In this document: one piece after another, positions 58,093 to 64,000 of the stretch
Numbering within the stretch: position 1 is the stretch's first letter
Layout of the letters: the number at the start of each line of letters is the position of its first letter
Assembly: GCF_001424485.1 (NCBI RefSeq)
Contig: NZ_LMQC01000021.1
Location: 204,600 to 268,599 of the forward strand
Direction: 5' to 3'
Length of the DNA stretch: 64,000 nucleotides
From: Modestobacter sp. Leaf380
GTDB taxonomy: Bacteria > Actinomycetota > Actinomycetes > Mycobacteriales > Geodermatophilaceae
The notes under the pieces: generated by a model
What the model was told of the DNA's origin: nothing
Database searches by the model: none
Seen by the model: the letters and a program-made list of their open reading frames with translations, nothing else
Translations under genes and position numbers: made by a program

Positions 58093-59142
58093 GTGTACAG
58101 CAAGGACGGCAACGACTACTTCGTCGTGGACGCGCACATCGCGCTCTGGGACGCCCGCCCCGAGAACCAGCGCAACATCCACGGCAAGCAGTTCATCGAC
58201 TGCTTCTACGACTACCACCGCAACCTGAGCCCCGAGTCCGAGCTGTGGCCCTACGAGGAGTACCTCTACCAGGGCGGCGAGCGGCTGATGCGCGACGTCT
58301 TCGTCGACGGGATCGTCGACCACGCGGTCTTCCAGCCCGCCCGGCTCGGTGAGTTCTACGAGCGCGGTTTCGGCCAGACCGAGGAGGCCTGGGCGCTGAC
58401 CCAGGCCCACCCCGACAAGCTGACGTACAACCACTGGTTCGACCCCCGCGACGGCGAGGCCGGCCTCGACCAGCTGCGTGCCGACGCCGAGCGCTTCCAG
58501 CTCAAGGGCGTGAAGCTCTACACCGCCGACTGGCACGGCGACAGCCGCGGCTGGAAGCTCGACGACCCGATGGCCTACCGGTACTTCGAGGTCTGCCGCG
58601 AGCTCGGCATCACGAACGTGCACGTGCACAAGGGCCCCACCATCCGCCCGCTGGACCGGGACGCCTTCGACGTCGCCGACGTCGACCACGTGGCCACCGA
58701 CTTCACCGACCTCAACTTCATCGTCGAGCACGTCGGCCTGCCCCGGCTCGAGGACTTCTGCTGGATCGCCACCCAGGAGCCCAACGTCTACGGCGGCCTC
58801 GCCGTCGCCATGCCCTTCATCCACTCCCGGCCGCGGTACTTCGCCCAGATCATGGGCGAGCTCCTCTACTGGATCGGCGAGGACCGGATCCTGTTCTCCA
58901 GCGACTACGCGCTGTGGACGCCCAAGTGGCTGGTGGAGTCCTTCGTGGACTTCCAGATCCCCGCCGACCTCACCGAGTACGCGCCCATCTCGGTGGACCA
59001 GAAGCGCAAGGTGCTCGGGCTGAACGCCGCGCGTCTGTACGACATCCCGGTGCCCGAGCGCCTGCAGGTCGCCGACGCCGACGCCACCGCCACCGGTCCG
59101 CGCGACCCCGACGCGGCCGACAAGAACCTGGCGATGGCCTGA
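58093..59142 (+). CDS. Amidohydrolase-family protein of the propane-monooxygenase (Mim/Prm) accessory type
   Basis: A 349-residue protein similar to the amidohydrolase encoded after mim/prm monooxygenase genes: YFVVDAHIALWDARPENQRNIHGKQFIDCFYDYH, GEAGLDQLRADAERFQLKGVKLYTADWHGDSRGW and ILFSSDYALWTPKWLVESF. The first metal motif normally DxHxH reads DAHIAL, so the second His is missing and full binuclear hydrolase activity is doubtful. GTG start with GAGGAG 4 bases upstream. TGATG overlap with the DUF59 gene. Role in the alkane system: enzyme maturation or an unknown step. Confidence 0.8.
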   Translation: MYSKDGNDYFVVDAHIALWDARPENQRNIHGKQFIDCFYDYHRNLSPESELWPYEEYLYQGGERLMRDVFVDGIVDHAVFQPARLGEFYERGFGQTEEAWALTQAHPDKLTYNHWFDPRDGEAGLDQLRADAERFQLKGVKLYTADWHGDSRGWKLDDPMAYRYFEVCRELGITNVHVHKGPTIRPLDRDAFDVADVDHVATDFTDLNFIVEHVGLPRLEDFCWIATQEPNVYGGLAVAMPFIHSRPRYFAQIMGELLYWIGEDRILFSSDYALWTPKWLVESFVDFQIPADLTEYAPISVDQKRKVLGLNAARLYDIPVPERLQVADADATATGPRDPDAADKNLAMA

Positions 59143-59897
59143 TGACGGCGGTCCTGCCCCGACTGTCCGACGCCGCCGTCACCGCGGCACTCGACACCGT
59201 CATCGACCCCGAGCTCGACGAGGCGGTGACCGACCTCGGGTTCGTCCGGTCGGTGGTCGTCGAGGGCACGGACGTCGAGGTGCACCTGCGGCTGCCCACG
59301 TCGTTCTGCGCCCCCAACTTCGCCTGGCTGATGGTGTCCGACGCCCGGGACGCGCTGCTCGCCGTCCCGGGCGTGGGCCGGGTCGTGGTGGAGCTCGACG
59401 ACCACCACGACTCCGACCTGATCAACGCCGGGCTCGCTGCGGACGCCGGCTACCGGGGCACCTTCGGCCACGAGGCGGAGCTGTCCCTCGACGAGCTGCG
59501 GGCCACCTTCCAGCGCAAGGCGCACACCGCCGCGATGGAGCGGGCCCTCACGGAGTGGCTCCGCGCCGACGCCTCGCGCACCGAGCAGGCCGTCGGGGAC
59601 CTCGTCCTGGCCGACCTGCCGGCCGGGACGTCGAGGGACTCGCTGCTGTCCCGCCGGGCCGCCCTCGGGCTGCCCACCGACCCGTCGTCCCCGGTGCTGC
59701 TGACCCCCGAGGGCACCCGGCCGGCGCCGGAGACCGTGGCGATGACCCTGCGCAAGGCACGGTCGGTCCGGATCTCCGTCGACGGGAACGCGCACTTCTG
59801 CCGCGGCCTGCTCACCACCCGCTACCCGGGTTCGGACGCCGACCAGGTGTTCCGCCCGTCCATCGACTCCGCACTCCCCCTGGAGGTCCTGAGATGA
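59142..59897 (+). CDS. DUF59 (MIP18/SufT-like) metal-sulfur cluster protein
   Basis: A 251-residue protein. The first 110 residues are a DUF59 domain (AALDTVIDPELDEAVTDLGFVRSV, with TSFCAPNFAWLM carrying its conserved Cys). The remaining 140 residues are a helical extension of unknown function. DUF59 proteins help insert iron or iron-sulfur centres. In propane-monooxygenase operons this gene lies between the amidohydrolase and alcohol dehydrogenase, exactly as here. ATG overlaps both neighbours (TGATG and ATGA). Confidence 0.82.
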   Translation: MTAVLPRLSDAAVTAALDTVIDPELDEAVTDLGFVRSVVVEGTDVEVHLRLPTSFCAPNFAWLMVSDARDALLAVPGVGRVVVELDDHHDSDLINAGLAADAGYRGTFGHEAELSLDELRATFQRKAHTAAMERALTEWLRADASRTEQAVGDLVLADLPAGTSRDSLLSRRAALGLPTDPSSPVLLTPEGTRPAPETVAMTLRKARSVRISVDGNAHFCRGLLTTRYPGSDADQVFRPSIDSALPLEVLR

Positions 59898-60919
59898 AGG
59901 CCGTGCGCGTCACCGGCTACCACCAGCAGCTCGCGCTGGCCGAGGTCGACGAGCCGGAGGTGAGCGGTCCGCACGACGTCGTCGTCCGGGTCGGCGGAGC
60001 CGGCGTCTGCCGCACCGACCTGCACATCCTCGAGGGCCAGTGGGCCGAGAAGTCCCAGGTGGCGCTCCCGTACACGATCGGCCACGAGAACGCGGGCTGG
60101 GTCCACGCGGTCGGCGACGCCGTCACCAACGTGGCCGTCGGGGACGCGGTGATCCTGCACCCGCTGGTCACCTGCGGGCTGTGCCGTGCCTGCCGGTTCG
60201 GCGACGACGTGCACTGCGAGGCCAACCGGTTCCCCGGCATCGACAGCGACGGCGGGTACGCCGAGTACATCCTCACCACCGCACGCAGCTGCGTGAAGCT
60301 GGACGACTCGCTGGAGCCGGCCGCCGTCGCCGCGCTGGCCGACGCCGGCCTGACCGCCTACCACGCGGCCGCGAAGGCAGCCCGGCGACTGCGGGCCGGG
60401 GACCGCTGCGTGGTCATCGGCGCCGGCGGCCTGGGCCACATCGGCATCCAGGTGATGGCGGCGATCTCCCCGGCCGAGCTGATCGTCGTCGACCGGAACC
60501 CCGACGCGGTGGAGCTGGCGCTGGGCATCGGCGCCGACCACGCCGTCGTGGCCGACGGCAGCCAGGTCGAGCAGGTGCTGGAGCTGACCGGTGGCAAGGG
60601 CGCCGAGGTGGTCATCGACTTCGTCGGTGAGGGCGGGTCGACGAAGCAGGGCATCGCGATGACCCGGCAGGGCGGGGACTACCTGATCGTCGGGTACGGC
60701 GAGAACATCGACGTCCCGACGATCGACCTGATCTCGGCGGAGATCAACATCATCGGCAACCTGGTCGGCAGCTACAACGACCTGGTCGAGCTGATGGCCC
60801 TCGCCGCCCAGCAGAAGGTCACCCTGCACACCCAGCGCTACGCGTTGGCGGACTTCCAGCAGGCGATCGACGACCTGGACGCCGGCCGCGTCCGCGGCCG
60901 GGCGATCCTCGTCCCCTGA
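59894..60919 (+). CDS. NAD-dependent zinc alcohol dehydrogenase
   Basis: A 341-residue medium-chain dehydrogenase. Catalytic zinc ligands in GVCRTDLHILEG and GHENAGWV, structural-zinc loop shortened to CGLCRACRFGDDVHC, cofactor motif VIGAGGLGHIGIQV with the Asp in VDRNPDA that selects NAD. Matches the alcohol dehydrogenase of propane-oxidation operons, which turns 2-propanol or similar alcohols into ketones. ATG overlaps the DUF59 stop. Followed by a strong palindrome that probably ends the transcript. Confidence 0.88.
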   Translation: MKAVRVTGYHQQLALAEVDEPEVSGPHDVVVRVGGAGVCRTDLHILEGQWAEKSQVALPYTIGHENAGWVHAVGDAVTNVAVGDAVILHPLVTCGLCRACRFGDDVHCEANRFPGIDSDGGYAEYILTTARSCVKLDDSLEPAAVAALADAGLTAYHAAAKAARRLRAGDRCVVIGAGGLGHIGIQVMAAISPAELIVVDRNPDAVELALGIGADHAVVADGSQVEQVLELTGGKGAEVVIDFVGEGGSTKQGIAMTRQGGDYLIVGYGENIDVPTIDLISAEINIIGNLVGSYNDLVELMALAAQQKVTLHTQRYALADFQQAIDDLDAGRVRGRAILVP

Positions 60920-60928
60920 CGACGCCCC

Positions 60929-60987
60929 GGCATGGGATCCCCCGCATACGGCGCGGCGCGTCAGCGGTATGCGGGGGATCCCATGCC
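60929..60987. repeat. Perfect 21-bp inverted repeat between convergent genes
   Basis: Arms 60929-60949 (begins GGCATGGGATCCCCCGC) and 60967-60987 are exact inverted copies; the loop is 17 bases (60950-60966). It is 10 bases past the alcohol dehydrogenase stop and 15 bases from the luciferase-like gene's stop, so it probably terminates both. The arms contain GGATCC plus an AT-containing block, less GC-rich than other terminators here, which suggests a repeated palindromic element. Confidence 0.9.
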
Positions 60988-61001
60988 ACGGCGGGCGGGG
61001 G

Positions 61002-62030
61002 CTAGAGGGCGGCGACCCTCGGGGCGACCTCGGTGCCCAGCAGCTCGATGCCCCTGAGCAGGTCGCTGTGGGCCAGGCGCGGGTTGGTCATCTGCAGGCT
61101 CAGCCGGTCGACGCCGCCGAGCTGCTCGGCGACCCGCTCGATCTTGGTGGCCACGGTCTGCGGGTCGCCCATGAAGAAGGCGCCGTCGGGGCCGGAGGTG
61201 GCGTCGAACTGCGCCCGGCTGGGCTGCCGGAAGCCGCGCTCGCGGCTGATCTTGGTGAACATCTCGTTCCAGCCCGGGTAGATCGTGTCGGCGGCGGCCT
61301 CGGTGCTCTCCGCGACGTAGCCGAACACGTGCAGGCCCACCTTGAGCTTCTCGGGGGCGTGCCCGGCCTGGGCACCGGCCCGGCGGTAGAGGTCGACCAG
61401 CGGGGCGAACTGGCGGGGTTCGCCGCCGATGATCGCGATCATCAGCGGCAGGCCGAGCAGGCCGGCCCGGGCGAAGGACTCCGGGCTGCCGCCGACGCCG
61501 ACCCAGATGGGCAGCTGCTCCTGCGCCGGGCGCGGGTAGACCCCCTGGCCACGCAGCGCGGGCCGGTGCTGGCCGGACCAGGTGACCTTCTCGGAGTCCC
61601 GGATCTGCAGCAGCAGCTCCAGCTTCTCGGTGAACAGCGAGTCGTAGTCGGCCAGGTCCAGGCCGAAGAGCGGGAACGCCTCGGTGAAGGACCCGCGGCC
61701 CACGACGAGGTCGGTGCGGCCACCGGAGAGCAGGTCCAGGGTGGCGAACTGCTGGAACACCCGGACCGGGTCCGCGGCCGACAGCACCGTGACGGCGCTG
61801 CCCAGCCGGATCGCACTCGTCCGGGCCGCGGCGGCGGCCAGGATGATCGCCGGGGCGGAGTCGTAGTACTCGGGCCGGTGGTGCTCACCGATGCCGAAGG
61901 AGTACAGCCCGACCTGGTCGGCCAGGGCGATCTCCTCGAGCAGGTCCGACATGCGCTGCGCGGGGCCGATCTCCTGTCCGGTGGACGGGTCGGTGACTGC
62001 TGCCACGAAGCTGTCGACGCCGATGTGCAC
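61002..62030 (-). CDS. Luciferase-like flavin/F420 oxidoreductase
   Basis: A 342-residue TIM-barrel protein of the bacterial luciferase family: MHIGVDSFVAAVTDPSTGQEIGPAQRM, YSFGIGEHHRPEYYDSAPAIILAAAAART, VFQQFATLDLLSGGRTDLVVGRGSFTEAFPLFG and WVGVGGSPESFARAGLLGLPLM. The block IRLGSAVTVLSAADPVRV is typical of the group. Cofactor FMN or F420 cannot be decided. GTG at 62030 has GGGAGG 6 bases upstream. Divergent from the P450 gene, perhaps a shared oxidation system. Confidence 0.82.
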   Translation of the reverse strand: MHIGVDSFVAAVTDPSTGQEIGPAQRMSDLLEEIALADQVGLYSFGIGEHHRPEYYDSAPAIILAAAAARTSAIRLGSAVTVLSAADPVRVFQQFATLDLLSGGRTDLVVGRGSFTEAFPLFGLDLADYDSLFTEKLELLLQIRDSEKVTWSGQHRPALRGQGVYPRPAQEQLPIWVGVGGSPESFARAGLLGLPLMIAIIGGEPRQFAPLVDLYRRAGAQAGHAPEKLKVGLHVFGYVAESTEAAADTIYPGWNEMFTKISRERGFRQPSRAQFDATSGPDGAFFMGDPQTVATKIERVAEQLGGVDRLSLQMTNPRLAHSDLLRGIELLGTEVAPRVAAL

Positions 62031-62152
62031 GGTGGACCTCCCAGGTCGATGGGCCACCGGGTGCGGTGGCGGGTGCAGTCTAGTCAAGCGTTCAACTGTC
62101 TGCGGTGTTCCCGGGGTCGACGGCGACCGTCCGGGTGCGCCAGGGTCCTCGT

Positions 62153-63484
62153 GTGACGCACGCCGCAACCGACAGCCCCAGCGCCGACACCCGTGCCGTG
62201 GTGGACCCGGCCACCTACGAGACCGGTCCCCCGCTGGCCGCCCTGGCCCGGCTGCGCGACCGGCACGCCGTCGTCTGGGTGGACGAGCCGGCGCTGCACG
62301 GGCAGCCGGCCGGGCCGGGGTTCTGGCTGGTGCTCCGGCACGCCGACGTCGAGCGCGTGATGAAGGACCCCGCCACCTTCTCCTCCTGGCTGGGTGCCAC
62401 CCAGGTGCGCGACGCGACCGACCTGCCCTTCGCCCGCCGGATGATGCTCAACACCGACCCGCCCGACCACGCCCGGCTGCGCCGGCTGCTCAACCGCAGC
62501 TTCACCCCGCGCGCCGTGGCCGCGCTCACCGCGGCCGTCGAGTCCTCCGCCGCCGGGCTGGTCGACCGGATGCTGGCCGGGCCCGAGGTCGTGGACGTCG
62601 CCCGGGACGTGGCTGCCGACCTGCCGCTGCTCACCCTGGCCGAGGTGCTGGGGGTGCCGGCCGAGGACCGGTGGCTGATGTACGACTGGTCCAACCGGGT
62701 CATCGGCTGGCAGGACCCGGACTACGCGACGTCGTCGCACTTCGACGGCAGCACCGGCACGGAGCTGGCCCGGGAGGCCCTGCGGCTGCGACCGGAGCCC
62801 GGCCCGGACGGCCGGATGCCCGACCCGCGCACCGCCGCCGGCATGCCCGACCTCTACGGCTACGCCCGCCTGCTCGCCGAGCACAAGCGCGCCGCCCCCG
62901 GGGACGACGTGATGAGCCTGCTGCTGGCCCAGGTCGACGGCGCCGACGGCTCGGTGAGCGACGCCGAGTTCGAGTCGATGTTCTGGCTGTTCGCCGTCGC
63001 CGGGAACGAGACCCTGCGCAACGGCCTGCCCGGTGGCCTGATCGCGTTGCTGCAGCACCCCGACGCGATGGCCGAGCTCCGCGCGGACCCCTCGCTGCTG
63101 CCCGGTGCGGTGGAGGAGATGCTGCGCTGGTGGACCCCGGTCATGGTGTTCCGCCGGACGGCGACCCGGGACGTCGAGCTGGCCGGGCAGCAGGTCGCGG
63201 CCGGGGACAAGGTCGTCGTCTCCTTCACCGCGGCCAACCGGGACCCCGGCGTGTTCGCCGACCCGGACGCGTTCGACCTGCGCCGCTCCCCCAACCCGCA
63301 CCTGACGTTCGGGCACGGCCCGCACTTCTGCCTGGGCGCCCAGCTGGCCCGGGTGCAGATGCGCGCGCTCATCGGCCAGCTGGTCGGGCGGACCCGCACG
63401 CTGGAGGCCGCCGGGGAGCCGGTGCTCCTCCGGTCGGCCTTCCAGCGCGGGGTCAAGCGGCTGCCGGTGCGCTGGACCGCCTGA
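62153..63484 (+). CDS. Cytochrome P450
   Basis: A 443-residue P450. The heme loop reads FGHGPHFCLGAQLAR with the ligand Cys393. Helix I has AGNET (283-287), a variant of AGxDT seen in steroid- and lipid-oxidising P450s. ExxR and FRRTATRDVEL precede the heme region. Soluble bacterial type; needs ferredoxin and a reductase not present here. GTG at 62153, no clear ribosome-binding site. Substrate unknown. Confidence 0.93.
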   Translation: MTHAATDSPSADTRAVVDPATYETGPPLAALARLRDRHAVVWVDEPALHGQPAGPGFWLVLRHADVERVMKDPATFSSWLGATQVRDATDLPFARRMMLNTDPPDHARLRRLLNRSFTPRAVAALTAAVESSAAGLVDRMLAGPEVVDVARDVAADLPLLTLAEVLGVPAEDRWLMYDWSNRVIGWQDPDYATSSHFDGSTGTELAREALRLRPEPGPDGRMPDPRTAAGMPDLYGYARLLAEHKRAAPGDDVMSLLLAQVDGADGSVSDAEFESMFWLFAVAGNETLRNGLPGGLIALLQHPDAMAELRADPSLLPGAVEEMLRWWTPVMVFRRTATRDVELAGQQVAAGDKVVVSFTAANRDPGVFADPDAFDLRRSPNPHLTFGHGPHFCLGAQLARVQMRALIGQLVGRTRTLEAAGEPVLLRSAFQRGVKRLPVRWTA

Positions 63485-63487
63485 GGG

Positions 63488-63904
63488 TCAGTCCGCCTCC
63501 TCCACCGGTGCCCGCCCCCCGGGCGGCACCAGCCCGCTGGCCACCCCGGCGGCCCGGCGGCGGCTCTCCACGAACTCGACCAGCGCCGGCCCGCGTGGAC
63601 GCCGTCCGGGCCGGATGTCGCAGGTGGCGACCTTGGACTCCTGGATGTGCACGTTGGGGTCCATCACGACCCCGAACAGGTCGTTGCCGCTGTCACCTGT
63701 CGACAGGCCCTGCTCACCCCAGTGGTAGGGCACCCCGATCTGGTGCACGACCTGTCCCCCGCCCATGGTCAGCGGGCGCATCCGCTCGGTGACCAGCACC
63801 TTGGCCTCGATCGCCGTCCGGGCGCTGACCAGGGTCGCCCAGCCGCCGTTGGTGAGCTGCCGTTCGGCGGCCAGCTGCGGGGAGACCTCCACGAAGAACT
63901 CCGG
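63488..63904 (-). pseudogene. Formate-dehydrogenase-like molybdopterin oxidoreductase, C-terminal remnant
   Basis: About 138 codons of the molybdopterin-dinucleotide-binding C-terminal domain: EVSPQLAAERQLTNGGWATLVSARTAIEAKVLVTERMRPL, VVHQIGVPYHWGEQGLSTGDSGNDLFGVVMDPNVHIQESKVATCDI. This matches the end of the large subunit of formate dehydrogenase-O type enzymes. The frame begins abruptly at CCGGAGTTC, right after an IS481-type transposase stop, so the 5' part has been separated. It cannot encode an enzyme by itself. Confidence 0.85.
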
Positions 63905-64000
63905 CTAGATGTGATGTCCAGCGAGGTTGTCCAGGCGGCTGATCGGGGGTAGGGCTCCGGTGGCGCTGTGGGGCCGGTGGTGGTTGTAGAAGTGCAGCCA
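63905..64000 (-). mobile_element. IS481-family transposase, C-terminal end (continues beyond window)
   Basis: The last 31 residues are read from base 64000 on the minus strand: WLHFYNHHRPHSATGALPP, then ISRLDNLAGHHI and TAG. YNxxRPHxxxGxxPP is the C-terminal signature of IS481/IS3-type integrase-core transposases. The TAG overlaps a CTAG at 63905-63908, the target motif favoured by IS481. The element interrupts the formate-dehydrogenase-like gene. Terminal repeats cannot be seen because the rest is outside the window. Confidence 0.88.

Noticed and set aside
62077..62106. Operator-like sequence between the luciferase-like and P450 genes
   Set aside because: TTGAACGCTTGA gave only an imperfect palindrome and no consistent -35/-10 pair; not strong enough to list.
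1..64000. CRISPR arrays, rRNA or tRNA genes
   Set aside because: No regularly spaced repeats and no rRNA or tRNA signatures were seen in a manual read. A dedicated scan could still find a tRNA I missed.

Overview
The window is very GC-rich DNA, with many GTG starts, ATGA/GTGA overlaps between genes and many leaderless-looking starts. Its gene set is actinobacterial: ANTAR and PucR regulators, F420/luciferase-like oxidoreductases, DUF222-HNH proteins, DUF3618 and LCP wall proteins. A soil or rock-surface actinobacterium near Geodermatophilaceae (Blastococcus, Modestobacter, Geodermatophilus) is my best guess; that is inference from gene content, not a search result. It looks like chromosome, with one insertion-sequence edge at the right end.

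Layout. 0-6.8 kb: metabolic and regulatory singletons (TetR fragment, thioesterase, hydrolase, glycosyltransferase, GAF-ANTAR, a frameshifted hemerythrin, a methyltransferase, an SDR). 6.8-13.3 kb: an accessory catabolic island. An IclR regulator and an ATZ/TRZ-type amidohydrolase are transcribed away from a tightly overlapping operon (CoA-transferase, citryl-CoA-lyase-like protein, LigB-like and LigA-like extradiol dioxygenase subunits), followed by a convergent secreted intradiol dioxygenase. 13.4-25.6 kb: family-A DNA polymerase, a frameshifted DUF222-HNH gene, a PucR regulator, hydrolase-SDR pair, VOC protein, DUF1349, GGDEF-EAL, GNAT and an LCP protein.

25.6-38.4 kb reads as a stress island. 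It holds a zinc alcohol/formaldehyde dehydrogenase with an amber-interrupted SRPBCC-like partner, a three-gene envelope-stress operon behind a SigB-type promoter, Mn-catalase, an Nramp Mn transporter, a divergent histidine kinase and response regulator, a spore-photoproduct-lyase-like radical SAM protein and two overlapping GAF-ANTAR genes. 38.4-42.0 kb: a fatty-acid desaturase with its ferredoxin-type reductase and a divergent PucR regulator. 42.0-49.3 kb: a complete B12-dependent diol/glycerol dehydratase operon (small, large and medium subunits plus both reactivase subunits), without microcompartment shell genes in view, with a GlcG/HbpS-like protein and a GAF regulator alongside.

49.3-54.8 kb: an MFS transporter, then a TetR-controlled operon (luciferase-like monooxygenase, frameshifted MFS exporter, NAD(P) oxidoreductase) with two clear palindromic operators. 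54.8-60.9 kb: an unusual methyltransferase with a nucleotidyltransferase-like N-terminus, then an AcoR/MimR-type regulator divergent from an amidohydrolase/DUF59/alcohol-dehydrogenase operon. These are the accessory genes of propane-monooxygenase clusters, but the monooxygenase itself is absent. 60.9-64 kb: a perfect 21-bp inverted repeat, a luciferase-like protein divergent from a P450, and the 3' part of a formate-dehydrogenase-like gene cut by an IS481-type element at a CTAG site.

Five genes are broken (hemerythrin, DUF222-HNH, SRPBCC-like, MFS, formate dehydrogenase). Some single-base cases could be assembly errors; the 7-bp duplication and the IS junction are harder to explain that way.
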